DNA from: Sphingobium sp. CAP-1
GTDB taxonomy: Bacteria > Pseudomonadota > Alphaproteobacteria > Sphingomonadales > Sphingomonadaceae
Assembly: GCF_009720145.1 (NCBI RefSeq)
Contig: NZ_CP046253.1
Coordinates: forward strand, 186,001 to 250,000
DNA: 64,000 nt
Reading direction: 5' to 3'
Both the position numbers and the translations under genes were made by a program. Under the pieces are notes generated by a model. That model did not search any database and was not told the origin of the DNA. It worked only from the letters and a program-made list of their open reading frames with translations. Each line of letters begins with the position of its first letter. Within the stretch, counting starts at the first letter, position 1. Below, one piece after another: positions 34,885 to 42,646 of the stretch.

Positions 34885-35547
34885 CTACGCATTGATGCGT
34901 TGCATAAACATTTGAATGCGATTTTCCGTGACGCCCAGGCCTCTGGCGCAGAACAGGATGGCGTCCCGCCGGACGATCGAGTCGTCCGCATCATAGGGAA
35001 TGGCGATCCGGTTGTGGCAGCGCGCCATGAGCATCATCGTGCCGACATGTTCCAGGAATGCGACGGCATTGACCGGCGAAATGGCCGCTCCGGCAATTGC
35101 CCCTTCCGCACGTGCGGCAGCCAGCGCCCGTTCCAGTGCAGGCAGGGACAGGCGCAATGCGCGGCGGTAGATGAGGCGCGCATAGCCGCCGTCGCCTGCC
35201 AGGCTGCCGACGACCATCCGCATCCCCTCCACATTGCTGGCGGTCGCGCCGTTCATGGCATGGTCCACCAGGCTGCCGATGATTTTCAGCAACCCCTCGG
35301 TGCTGGCTTCCGCTTCGCCGATGGCGCTGAAAGTTGCATTCTGGTCGGCAATGACCTCTCGCAACACGGCGCGATAGATGTGGGTTTTTGTGGCAAAGTG
35401 GCGGAAGATCAGGGCTTCGGAGACACCGGCAGCCTGGGCGATCTGTTGGGTGCGTGCGCCCTCCAGTCCATAGCGCGCAAATACGGCCTTTGCAGCGGCA
35501 ATAATGGAATTGCGGCGATCGGCGCCGGATAGTCGGGGGGCGGGCAT
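34885..35547 (-). CDS. TetR-family transcriptional regulator
   Basis: 220 aa. The N-terminal helix-turn-helix spans about residues 10-55 (RRNSIIAAAKAVFARYGLEG, then TQQIAQAAGVSEALIFRHFATK). The remainder is the all-helical ligand-binding dimer domain with no recognisable subfamily. It sits at the centre of the catabolic region, downstream in orientation from its own promoter at about 35550-35700 and followed by the SDR at 33861-34649. It probably represses nearby genes until a pathway intermediate or acyl-CoA binds; target sites are inferred. Confidence 0.88.
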   Translation of the reverse strand: MPAPRLSGADRRNSIIAAAKAVFARYGLEGARTQQIAQAAGVSEALIFRHFATKTHIYRAVLREVIADQNATFSAIGEAEASTEGLLKIIGSLVDHAMNGATASNVEGMRMVVGSLAGDGGYARLIYRRALRLSLPALERALAAARAEGAIAGAAISPVNAVAFLEHVGTMMLMARCHNRIAIPYDADDSIVRRDAILFCARGLGVTENRIQMFMQRINA

Positions 35548-35797
35548 CGTCTGTTTGCAAACTCCTTGGAGAAGGCCTCGGTAACGCAGCTTGCAATGGC
35601 GTCACGCGATCAGCCTTACGCACCGGGGTCCGGGCTGGCAAGCAAACCGGATGTCCATCGTCGCCACCGGCACGAACCGGAATTGCGCGCCCAATCGAGA
35701 TGCTCTCGCTTAAATATATTAAACGTTGTCGTTGTATATTTGCCCGATCTGTGTGCATTCATGCGTTGGATTTCATTCCAGACATAAGGAGAATGGC

Positions 35798-36199
35798 ATG
35801 TCGGAGAAGGCGCATTTTGGTTTCACCAAGCTGGTCGTGCAGGATCTGGAAGGCATGGCGGCCTTTTACCGGGACGTGGCGGGCCTTACGGACATGGCGC
35901 GGGTTCAGGACGCGGTTGGCGATCGCGAGATCGACGAAATAATGTTCCTGCCGACCGCTCAAGGCGGGTCGACGCTGGTGCTGTTCAAATTCCTGGACCG
36001 GATGGCGCCGGTCAACGAGGAAGTGATCCTGGGCTTCCAGACGCCTGACATCGTGGCCTTTGTGGATCGGGTCAAGGCGGCTGGCGGTGCGGTCGTCACC
36101 GATATCGAAACCAAGGCCGCCCATGGCGTAAAAGTGGCTTTCGTCACGGACCCCGAAGGGCATATGATCGAAGTGGTCGAACTGCTCGCTGCGGCCTGA
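35798..36199 (+). CDS. VOC family (glyoxalase-fold) protein
   Basis: 133 aa from ATG 35798, behind AAGGAGAATGGC. HFGFTKLVVQDLEGMAAFYR begins the first beta-alpha-beta-beta-beta unit, and TDPEGHMIEVVELL carries the terminal metal-ligand Glu. It is a close relative of the protein at 39797-40201: both have GFTKLxVxDxxxxxxFY, then ARVQ, later HGVKVAF. The two paralogues flank the KSI/Rieske block. Probable isomerase or lyase; not a full extradiol dioxygenase in size. Confidence 0.8.
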   Translation: MSEKAHFGFTKLVVQDLEGMAAFYRDVAGLTDMARVQDAVGDREIDEIMFLPTAQGGSTLVLFKFLDRMAPVNEEVILGFQTPDIVAFVDRVKAAGGAVVTDIETKAAHGVKVAFVTDPEGHMIEVVELLAAA

Positions 36200-36204
36200 T
36201 CACG

Positions 36205-36244
36205 GCCTTGCCGGGCGCGCGCCTATGGCGTCTCCCGGCAAGGC
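36205..36244. terminator. Bidirectional terminator-like hairpin
   Basis: GCCTTGCCGGG (36205-36215) pairs with CCCGGCAAGGC (36234-36244), a perfect 11-bp stem with an 18-nt loop. It lies between the convergent VOC and ketosteroid isomerase genes. No U-tract is evident on either side. Confidence 0.6.
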
Positions 36245-36250
36245 TGCGGC

Positions 36251-36676
36251 TCAATCGGGCAGAATTTCCATATCCTCCGGCCCCCAATAGGCTTTCAGGC
36301 TGGTGATCCGTCCTTCCGGGTCGAACGTGCAGACATCGAGCGACCGGATCAGCATGGACGGTCCGCCTGGTGGTCGGAACCTCACATCGAATATCAGCGC
36401 AGCGGCGTTGGCATGGGAGCTCCGGATCGGCGCCACGGGCTGGATATGCGTTCCGAAGGCGATCGTATCGGCAAACCAGGATGCGATCGCATCGCCAGTT
36501 TTGACGGGTGTACCGACAGGATCTTCTATGATGGCGTCGGGTGCGAACAGGGCGATGACCCCGTCTTTATCTCCCCTGTTGATTCGGTCGACATAGGCTT
36601 CAAGCGCGGCGCGCATGGTTTGCGACGCGGGTGGCTTGGAAATGGGTCCGTTTTTGTCGCCGGCCGTCGAGAGCAT
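36251..36676 (-). CDS. Steroid Delta5-isomerase (ketosteroid isomerase) family protein
   Basis: 141 aa from the ATG at 36676, after GGGAGGATCGAC. Unlike the other NTF2-fold proteins here it has the full ketosteroid isomerase catalytic set. Tyr28 is in ALEAYVDRINRGD, Asp52 is the general base in AIIEDPVGTPVKTG, and Asp114 is in RSLDVCTFDPEGRI. Spacing and surrounding sequence (GVIALFAPDA, then EDPVG) match the bacterial enzymes that move the 5,6 double bond of 3-oxo-Delta5 steroids into conjugation. Divergent from the Rieske oxygenase gene. This is the strongest single pointer to a steroid-like substrate. Confidence 0.85.
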   Translation of the reverse strand: MLSTAGDKNGPISKPPASQTMRAALEAYVDRINRGDKDGVIALFAPDAIIEDPVGTPVKTGDAIASWFADTIAFGTHIQPVAPIRSSHANAAALIFDVRFRPPGGPSMLIRSLDVCTFDPEGRITSLKAYWGPEDMEILPD

Positions 36677-36753
36677 ATGTCGATCCTCCCACATTGCGAA
36701 AATAATGTAGCGTTTGCACCGCATTTAACATATTGTCATGTAGTTAACATGCT

Positions 36754-36766
36754 TGTTTGCGTAGAA
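36754..36766. promoter_or_regulatory. TGCGTA-type site in the KSI/Rieske divergent promoter
   Basis: TTTGCGTAGAAG around 36756-36767 matches the recurring motif. The 182-bp region between the ketosteroid isomerase and Rieske genes also holds TAGTTAAC and several AT-rich stretches, but no clear -35/-10 pair stands out. Confidence 0.35.
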
Positions 36767-36858
36767 GATGGAGAAAATTTCGGCCAATCCCATCCGCATG
36801 GGGTGGAGTTTGGCTATCCGTCATGCTAGGTTTGTCGCTGTAAGCGAGAGGATGATTT

Positions 36859-37938
36859 ATGGCTACGTCTTCGGACTATCGTCTGGGTGAGTTTGCGTTT
36901 CCCCGTGGCTGGTTCATGGTTGGCGAAAGTGCCGAGGCGACATCGACGCCCAGGCCCATGCGCTATTTCGGCCAGGATCTGGTAATCTATCGCGGCGAAA
37001 GCGGCGCGCCTTATGTGGTGGAGGCCTATTGCCCGCACATGGGCGCGCATCTGGCGAAGAACTCGACCTCCTACATTGTCCGCGATGGCGAGCAGATTCA
37101 GGGCGAATCGATCCGCTGTCCCTTCCATGGCTGGCAGTTCGGGCCGGACGGCGCGTGCAAGAATATTCCCTATTCGGACTTCGTGCCCAAGGCGGCGAAG
37201 CTCAAGACCTTCCCGGTCGTCGAACGCGCCGGGACAATCTGGATGTGGCACGACCCTGAAGGTCTGGAACCCGATTTCGACCTGCCCGATTTCGGCGGCC
37301 ATTATGATGCGCCGGGCTGGGTGAACTGGAAGATCGACTATATGGGCGATCTCGACATCCATCCGATCGAGGTGGTCGACAATATGGCCGATTATGGCCA
37401 TTTCATACCGATTCATGGCGCGAAAGATTTTGTCTACTTCGCCAATGAGTTCAAGGATCATATCGTCCACCAATATTATGCGGCGGGCCACCGCACGCTG
37501 ACGCTGAACCCGGAAGATGTGCTGACGCTCGACACCTGGTATACCGGCCCGTCGATTCTCCAGTCGGAGATGGAGGGGACTTTCAACAGCTTCATCCTCA
37601 TCACCCATACGCCGATCGAGGACGGTAAAATCCGGGTGTGGCACGGGCTGATGGTGCAGGTGAATGACGGCTCTGCCCCGGTCACGGACGATTTGCGGGC
37701 AGCCGCGCTGGAATATCAGGAAGGCAGCCGACTCGCCTTCGCCCAGGACGTGGAAATCTGGCAGAATAAGCGCGCTTGCCTCAATCCCATGGTCGTCCCC
37801 AATGACGGCCCCTATGGCAAGGTTCGCCTGTGGTATAAGCAATTTTATAATCCGCGAGAGAAGGCGCCGGATTGGCAGAAGCGCGCCAACGGCATGCATG
37901 TGACGCTCGACAAGCGCAGCACGACCGCCGCCGCCTGA
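36859..37938 (+). CDS. Rieske non-heme iron oxygenase, KshA-like
   Basis: 359 aa oxygenase subunit. The Rieske [2Fe-2S] ligands are C58/H60 in YCPHMGAHL and C87/H90 in RCPFHGWQFG. Mononuclear iron ligands are H181 and H186 in DNMADYGHFIPIHG, with a later Asp in AQDVEIW. The KshA-type spacing and short length fit 3-ketosteroid 9-alpha-hydroxylases and related single-component oxygenases, which hydroxylate alicyclic carbons. No dedicated reductase (KshB-like) gene is in the window, so electrons must come from elsewhere. ATG 36859 follows GAGAGGATGATTT. An SDR follows 11 bases after the stop. Confidence 0.85.
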   Translation: MATSSDYRLGEFAFPRGWFMVGESAEATSTPRPMRYFGQDLVIYRGESGAPYVVEAYCPHMGAHLAKNSTSYIVRDGEQIQGESIRCPFHGWQFGPDGACKNIPYSDFVPKAAKLKTFPVVERAGTIWMWHDPEGLEPDFDLPDFGGHYDAPGWVNWKIDYMGDLDIHPIEVVDNMADYGHFIPIHGAKDFVYFANEFKDHIVHQYYAAGHRTLTLNPEDVLTLDTWYTGPSILQSEMEGTFNSFILITHTPIEDGKIRVWHGLMVQVNDGSAPVTDDLRAAALEYQEGSRLAFAQDVEIWQNKRACLNPMVVPNDGPYGKVRLWYKQFYNPREKAPDWQKRANGMHVTLDKRSTTAAA

Positions 37939-37949
37939 AGGAGATGGAT

Positions 37950-38813
37950 ATGGAGAGGTGTGAACGTCCGGTGGCAATCGTCACCGGCGCAAGCCGTGGC
38001 GCGGGTCGTGGTATCGCGGCGGCTTTGGGCGAAAAGGGCTATCGCGTCTATGTGACCGGCCGCTCCGTTCGGGAAGGGGATGCCGCCCTGCCCGGCACGA
38101 TCGGCGCGACTGCCGCACAGGTCGATGCGGCGGGCGGCGAGGGCCGCGCCGTCCAGGTCGATCATGCCGATGCCGGCGCCATCGCGGCGCTGTTCGATCG
38201 GGTGCGTGACGAAAGCGGGCGGCTGGACATATTGGTCAATAATGTCGCGGCGTTGCATGATGATCTGGTGAAGCCCGGTCCATTCTGGGAAAAATCGGCC
38301 GATCTGGTCGATATCCTGAATGTGGGTCTGCGCTCTCACTATCTGGCGAGCTGGCACGCCGCGCGGATGATGGTTCCCGCCCGCAATGGCCTGATTGCCT
38401 TCACCTCCTCCTTCGGTTCGGTCTGCTACATGCACGGCGCGGCCTATGGCGCGCAAAAGGCGGGCGTCGACAAGTTCGCGGCCGACATGGGTGTCGATTT
38501 CCGGGGCACCGGGGTTGCGGCCATCGCGCTCTGGATGGGACCGTTGCTGACGGAACGGAGCAAGCAGACACTGGCCGAGCATCCCGAACAATATGAAAAG
38601 TTCATGGCCGATGCGGAAACGCCGGAATTTAATGGCCGCGTGATCGCGGCGATCCATGACGATCCGAATCGCGACGAGCTGAACGGGCAGACGCTTATTA
38701 CGGCGGAGGCCGCCCAGCGTTACGGCATTGTGGAGGCTGGCGGACGAACGCCTCCTTCCTATCGCGCCATGCTGGGTGATCCGCGAATCCCGCATCCCGC
38801 CATCGTCGCCTGA
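37950..38813 (+). CDS. SDR family oxidoreductase
   Basis: 287 aa from the ATG at 37950, six bases after AAGGAG; an in-frame ATG at 37944 is too close to that site. TGASRGAG lies at residues 12-19, NNVA at 97-100 (altered NNAG), S153 in FTSSFG, and Y166/K170 in YGAQK. The C-terminal third is extended (RDELNGQTLITAEAAQRYG), as in the DHRS1-like SDR branch. Cotranscribed with the Rieske oxygenase, so it may oxidise its hydroxylated product. Confidence 0.83.
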   Translation: MERCERPVAIVTGASRGAGRGIAAALGEKGYRVYVTGRSVREGDAALPGTIGATAAQVDAAGGEGRAVQVDHADAGAIAALFDRVRDESGRLDILVNNVAALHDDLVKPGPFWEKSADLVDILNVGLRSHYLASWHAARMMVPARNGLIAFTSSFGSVCYMHGAAYGAQKAGVDKFAADMGVDFRGTGVAAIALWMGPLLTERSKQTLAEHPEQYEKFMADAETPEFNGRVIAAIHDDPNRDELNGQTLITAEAAQRYGIVEAGGRTPPSYRAMLGDPRIPHPAIVA

Positions 38814-38931
38814 CGGATCACCGCATGAACCTTCGCCAGCGTTTCACGGTAAAAGGAGTGCGGGTGATCGATGGGCTTGCCGCATGGACGGCGTGGACTG
38901 CATCTGAGAGTCGACATGGTGGCGCCGTCTC

Positions 38932-39729
38932 ATGACGGATGTTGCCGACTCCTTTTGCCTCGACCATCTTTCGCTGGTCGATCTTGACGCATTGACGTTG
39001 ATCGACGCTGCTGCCAGCGCGGGCTTCACCTCGGTCGGCCTGTTCGTCACACCTGTTCCGATCAGCCCGACGCCCGATCTGGTGGCCGACAGGGCGGCCA
39101 GAACGGCGGTCGTTTCGGCCCTGCGCGATACCGGGCTTGGCGTCGGCATCGTTGAACCGTTCATGCTGGATGCGACGCCGGACTGGCCAATGCTGGAAAG
39201 GAGTGCGGCACTGGCGGCGGACCTTGGCGGCATGGTCAACATATTGGGTCTGGACCCGGATCGGGGTCGGCTGATGGATTCGCTGGGCCGCATGGTTGAA
39301 TTGTGCCGCAGGATGGGCGCGCCTGCGATTATCGAGACTTATCCGCTATCAGCCATCGCCACGCCGGGGCAGGCGTTGGCGTTGGCCGAGGAGTTGGGGC
39401 CGGATGTCGGTCTGTGCATCGACAGCCTGCATATTATCCGCAGTGGCGGCGGCTGGGCCGATATAGCCGCGCTGCCACCCGACCGCATCCGCTATGTCCA
39501 GTTGAATGACGGCCCACTGGAACCGCCGATCGACCGGGTGGAGGAAGCTGTTTTCAACCGGTTGCTGCCGGGAGAGGGCGCGTTCGATCTGCGCGCGTTG
39601 CTGCCCCTATTGCCCGGCCATGCAACTGTGGCGGCGGAGGCGCCGTCGCGCGCACTGCGTTCGCTGGCGCCGCGTGAACGCGCCGCCCGGCTGATGCAGG
39701 CAATGCGCAACCTCTATGATGATAGCTGA
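38932..39729 (+). CDS. Sugar phosphate isomerase/epimerase-like TIM barrel
   Basis: 265 aa. Likely metal ligands: Glu in IIETYPLS, Asp and His in CIDSLHIIRSGG, Gln in YVQLNDGP, and Glu in VAAEAPSRA. RLLPGEGAFDL matches RLVPGEGSFDL of the paralogue at 14078-14929. ATG 38932 has no clear ribosome-binding site. It is 118 bases after the SDR; that gap shows nothing else. It probably works on a keto-sugar or other alpha-hydroxy-ketone; unproven. Confidence 0.78.
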   Translation: MTDVADSFCLDHLSLVDLDALTLIDAAASAGFTSVGLFVTPVPISPTPDLVADRAARTAVVSALRDTGLGVGIVEPFMLDATPDWPMLERSAALAADLGGMVNILGLDPDRGRLMDSLGRMVELCRRMGAPAIIETYPLSAIATPGQALALAEELGPDVGLCIDSLHIIRSGGGWADIAALPPDRIRYVQLNDGPLEPPIDRVEEAVFNRLLPGEGAFDLRALLPLLPGHATVAAEAPSRALRSLAPRERAARLMQAMRNLYDDS

Positions 39730-39748
39730 GGCTTCTTCTTCTCGCATG

Positions 39749-39772
39749 AGCAGGCGTCTCGGACTGCCTGCT
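39749..39772. terminator. Weak bidirectional terminator-like hairpin
   Basis: AGCAGGC (39749-39755) pairs with GCCTGCT (39766-39772) around a 10-nt loop, between the convergent TIM-barrel and VOC genes. The stem is short and has no U-tract, so the assignment is tentative. Confidence 0.4.
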
Positions 39773-39796
39773 GCATTTGCGCCACGAAACATGCGC

Positions 39797-40201
39797 TCAC
39801 AGCATCTGTACGACTTCGATCAGATGGCCGTCACTATCCTTGATGAAGGCGACCTTCACGCCATGATGTGACTGGGTCTGCGCGGCACGATGGATGCTGC
39901 CACCTGCGGAAAGGGCCGTTGCAACGGTGGCGTCGACATTCGGCACGACGAAGCCCAGCGTTGCTTCGCCGGGAGCCGGCACCGGACGGTTGGGATAGCG
40001 CTGAAGCACCAGCGTCGGCGTCGCGTAACCTGTCCCGGCGGCCCCCATGATGATTTCATCCAGTGCATCCGCGCCATCGCCCTGCTGCACGCGCGCGACT
40101 TCGGCGAGGCCGAAAACTCTGGCGTAAAAGCGGAACAGACTGTCGACATCGGAAACGATCAACTTCGTGAAACCGAAGCCCATATTCACATTTTGCGCCA
40201 T
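39797..40201 (-). CDS. VOC family (glyoxalase-fold) protein
   Basis: 134 aa if it starts at MAQNVNMGFGFTKLIV (40201); in-frame ATGs at 40210 and 40225 are possible and no ribosome-binding site decides. SDVDSLFRFYARVFGLAEVA opens the fold and DSDGHLIEVVQML closes it with the ligand Glu. It is a paralogue of the protein at 35798-36199. Upstream, AACAT-TTA-ATGTT (40221-40233) is a perfect small palindrome in an AT-rich stretch and may be its operator. Confidence 0.78.
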   Translation of the reverse strand: MAQNVNMGFGFTKLIVSDVDSLFRFYARVFGLAEVARVQQGDGADALDEIIMGAAGTGYATPTLVLQRYPNRPVPAPGEATLGFVVPNVDATVATALSAGGSIHRAAQTQSHHGVKVAFIKDSDGHLIEVVQML

Positions 40202-40288
40202 TCTGCCCATTCTCAAAAATAACATTTAATGTTGTTATTATGATGAGGGCGGATGAATGCAAGAGATTTGCAGGCATGGCCGACGAAA

Positions 40289-40319
40289 AGGTCGGGCGGG
40301 ACAGGCGTCCGCCCGACCT
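40289..40319 (-). terminator. Intrinsic terminator of the luciferase-like monooxygenase gene
   Basis: AGGTCGGGCGG (40289-40299) pairs with CCGCCCGACCT (40309-40319), a perfect 11-bp stem with a 9-nt loop. On the minus strand it is followed by TTTTCG, ten bases beyond the LLM monooxygenase stop. Confidence 0.83.
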
Positions 40320-40329
40320 GCATGATCGC

Positions 40330-41472
40330 TCATTCGGCGGCGAGCGCGGCCTGCTCGCGGAAGTGCGGGATCACCTGTTCGCCGATGTTGCGGATCGTTT
40401 CCATGATCGCTTCGTGTGGAATGCCGCCCATCTGGAACATGAAGAGGATTTCGTCGGCACCCGCGTCGAACAGCCGCTGGACATGTCGGATGCAATCCTG
40501 CGGATTGCCATAGGCGTCCTCGGTCACTTCGAAGCTTTCGGTATGATGGCCGCCGACCGCGATCTTTTCGCCAGACAGCCAGGCGACCGTCTCTTCCTTG
40601 TGGCGCCGGAGCGCGGCAATGCTCTCACTGGCGTCCAGATCCTCGACATCGGGCGCGGGACCGCCGGAATACCAGTGGCCCAGCGATTCCACGAAGAAGC
40701 GTTGGCCGCGCAGTCCAATGCGGCGGGCCTTTTCACGGTCGTCCAGCACCAGAGCGGGGCATAGGGCTGCCAGATGGTTGGTGGGGCGATAGCCGACCTG
40801 ATCCTCCGCCCGCCGGTTGGCGAAGGCCTCGCGATAGATGGCGTTCTTGCTGGCGATATCGTCCGGTCCGGCGAAGCCCAGCACGAGCGCCCCGATGCCC
40901 CGTGCGCCCGCGGTGGTCAGCGTGTCGGCGCGGGTGCAGGCCATGTAGAGCGGCGGATGCGGGTCTTGCATCGGGCTGGGGTGGATCGGGCGGAAGGGGA
41001 TCTTTACGAACTGGCCGTCATGCTCGATCTCGCCATGTTTCAATATTCTGGGGATCAGATACATGCTCTCATCGATCATCGGCGGCAGATCTTCGAGATT
41101 ATAGCCGAAAGTGCCCGCTTCCTGCTGGGTGCCGCCCTTACCCATGCCGAAATGCACGCGCCCGCCCGACAGGATATCGAGCGTGGCGATGCGTTCGGCG
41201 ACTTTCACCGGATGGTTCATCGCGGGCGGCAGGCACACGACGCCATGACCGATGCCGATGCGACTGGTCCGCCCCGCCAGATAGGCGAGGAAGGTTTCGG
41301 GCGCGGACATATGGGCATATTGGGTGAGTGCGGTATGCTCCACGGCCCAGATCACGTCAAAACCCATTTCTTCGGCGAGGATGGCCTGGTCGACGATGTC
41401 GCGAAACACCTGTTGTTCATTGGCGCGCGATGTATCCGCCATTTGCGCTTCGTAGATAATCGAAAACCGCAT
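40330..41472 (-). CDS. LLM-class (luciferase-like) flavin-dependent monooxygenase
   Basis: 380 aa TIM-barrel monooxygenase from the ATG at 41472, behind AAGGAGAGG. AILAEEMGFDVIWAVEHTAL, HPVKVAERIATLDILSGGRVHFGMGKG and AGADEILFMFQMGGIPHEAI are standard family blocks. Such enzymes use FMNH2 or F420 with O2 for Baeyer-Villiger, epoxidation or hydroxylation reactions. No flavin reductase gene is near, so reduced flavin must be supplied in trans. It is transcribed from the direction of the LuxR gene, 68 bases apart. Confidence 0.85.
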   Translation of the reverse strand: MRFSIIYEAQMADTSRANEQQVFRDIVDQAILAEEMGFDVIWAVEHTALTQYAHMSAPETFLAYLAGRTSRIGIGHGVVCLPPAMNHPVKVAERIATLDILSGGRVHFGMGKGGTQQEAGTFGYNLEDLPPMIDESMYLIPRILKHGEIEHDGQFVKIPFRPIHPSPMQDPHPPLYMACTRADTLTTAGARGIGALVLGFAGPDDIASKNAIYREAFANRRAEDQVGYRPTNHLAALCPALVLDDREKARRIGLRGQRFFVESLGHWYSGGPAPDVEDLDASESIAALRRHKEETVAWLSGEKIAVGGHHTESFEVTEDAYGNPQDCIRHVQRLFDAGADEILFMFQMGGIPHEAIMETIRNIGEQVIPHFREQAALAAE

Positions 41473-41540
41473 CACCCTCTCCTTGATTATGCGAAGGAGA
41501 GGCTAGGGAGGCGTCAGTCGGATGACATCCTCCAATTGGA

Positions 41541-42614
41541 TCAGATGGCCTGTATATTGCCGACGGTTCGGATCAATGTGACGAGTTGGATCTGCCTGTG
41601 TGTGCCGGTCTTGGCGAAGATGGCTCGCAGATGCGATCGCGCCGTATTGTAGGCGATGTCGAGTTCGTTCGCGGCATCGGCCAGTGCTGCACCTTCGGCA
41701 AGGCGCAGAGCCAGCGCCGCCTCCGACCGGGTGAGTTGGAACCTGTCGCGCAGTGTATCGCCGGAAGGGCCGGCGGGGCGCGTCTGGTCAGCCAGGAACA
41801 GCGCTACCCAGGCACCGTCGCCATAGGCGGAGGACGGAACCGCGCGCGCGCGCCCATGCAGCATCTGGCCGCCGGGCATGGCGATCTCGAACTGGCTTTC
41901 CTCGCCGGCGGCCGGCGGGTGCGAGAGGATATGATTGATCGTCTTGGCCGCCGCATGGGTGCGCAGGTCCAGCTTTCCGCCCTGCTCCGTCAGAATGGCG
42001 CCATCCTCCAACATGCGCGCGGCCACCGCGTTACGGCGCATGATGCGCCCCCCGCGATCCAGGATCAGCGTCGCCACGGCCAGATCCGCCATGGCGCTGC
42101 TGAACAACTGGCTTTCCGCCTGCGTGGTGGTCAGGCGGGCGTGCAGGTCGAGCGCGATGCGCAAATGCGGGATCAGCCGTTCGAGCAGCGCCTTTTCGAC
42201 AGTCCCGAAATCTCTGGTGCTGTCATCGCGGGTCAGCCGCAATCGCACCGAAATGTCCGGTTTCCGATACAGGTCGACGCCCAATATCTGCCCGGTGCGC
42301 GCAACGTCCATCCAGTCCTGGAAGCGCGCCGGAATATGGTTCACGAAATCGCTGAAGGACACGACCTGTCCTTCGGGCAGCCCGACAAAGGGGTCGGCCT
42401 CCGAAATCTGTCGATATTGCTGCGTGCGTTCGGGATCGGCATCGGGCGTGACATGAGCATCAATGCCGGCGCAGCCCCGCCCGATCAGCATCGTTGCATA
42501 GGTCGTGTCGGTCGCGGCCGCCAACGCCCGCAGGAATGCTTCCCAGGGCGGCGACCGGGTCAGGCCGCCGAACAGGGTTTCCAGCAGGTCGACAAAGGCG
42601 GCGTCATCACTCAT
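41541..42614 (-). CDS. LuxR-type transcriptional regulator
   Basis: 357 aa. The C-terminal helix-turn-helix (LTRSEAALALRLAEGAALAD, then NELDIAYNTARSHLRAIFAKTG) is a clear LuxR/FixJ output domain. The N-terminal 250 residues are not a receiver or autoinducer domain; they look like a PAS-like sensor (ATLILDRGGRIMRRNAVAARM). This architecture is common for regulators of aromatic and steroid catabolism in sphingomonads. It lies between the LLM monooxygenase and the third TonB receptor, all on the minus strand. Confidence 0.83.
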   Translation of the reverse strand: MSDDAAFVDLLETLFGGLTRSPPWEAFLRALAAATDTTYATMLIGRGCAGIDAHVTPDADPERTQQYRQISEADPFVGLPEGQVVSFSDFVNHIPARFQDWMDVARTGQILGVDLYRKPDISVRLRLTRDDSTRDFGTVEKALLERLIPHLRIALDLHARLTTTQAESQLFSSAMADLAVATLILDRGGRIMRRNAVAARMLEDGAILTEQGGKLDLRTHAAAKTINHILSHPPAAGEESQFEIAMPGGQMLHGRARAVPSSAYGDGAWVALFLADQTRPAGPSGDTLRDRFQLTRSEAALALRLAEGAALADAANELDIAYNTARSHLRAIFAKTGTHRQIQLVTLIRTVGNIQAI

Positions 42615-42646
42615 GGGCTGCCCTTGCCGACATGGGGATCATCGAA

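Noticed and set aside
34861..34891. TACGCG/TACGCA copies at the 3' end of tetR as operators
   Set aside because: The TACGCA overlaps the tetR stop codon region and is at least partly coding, so it was not counted with the intergenic motif set.
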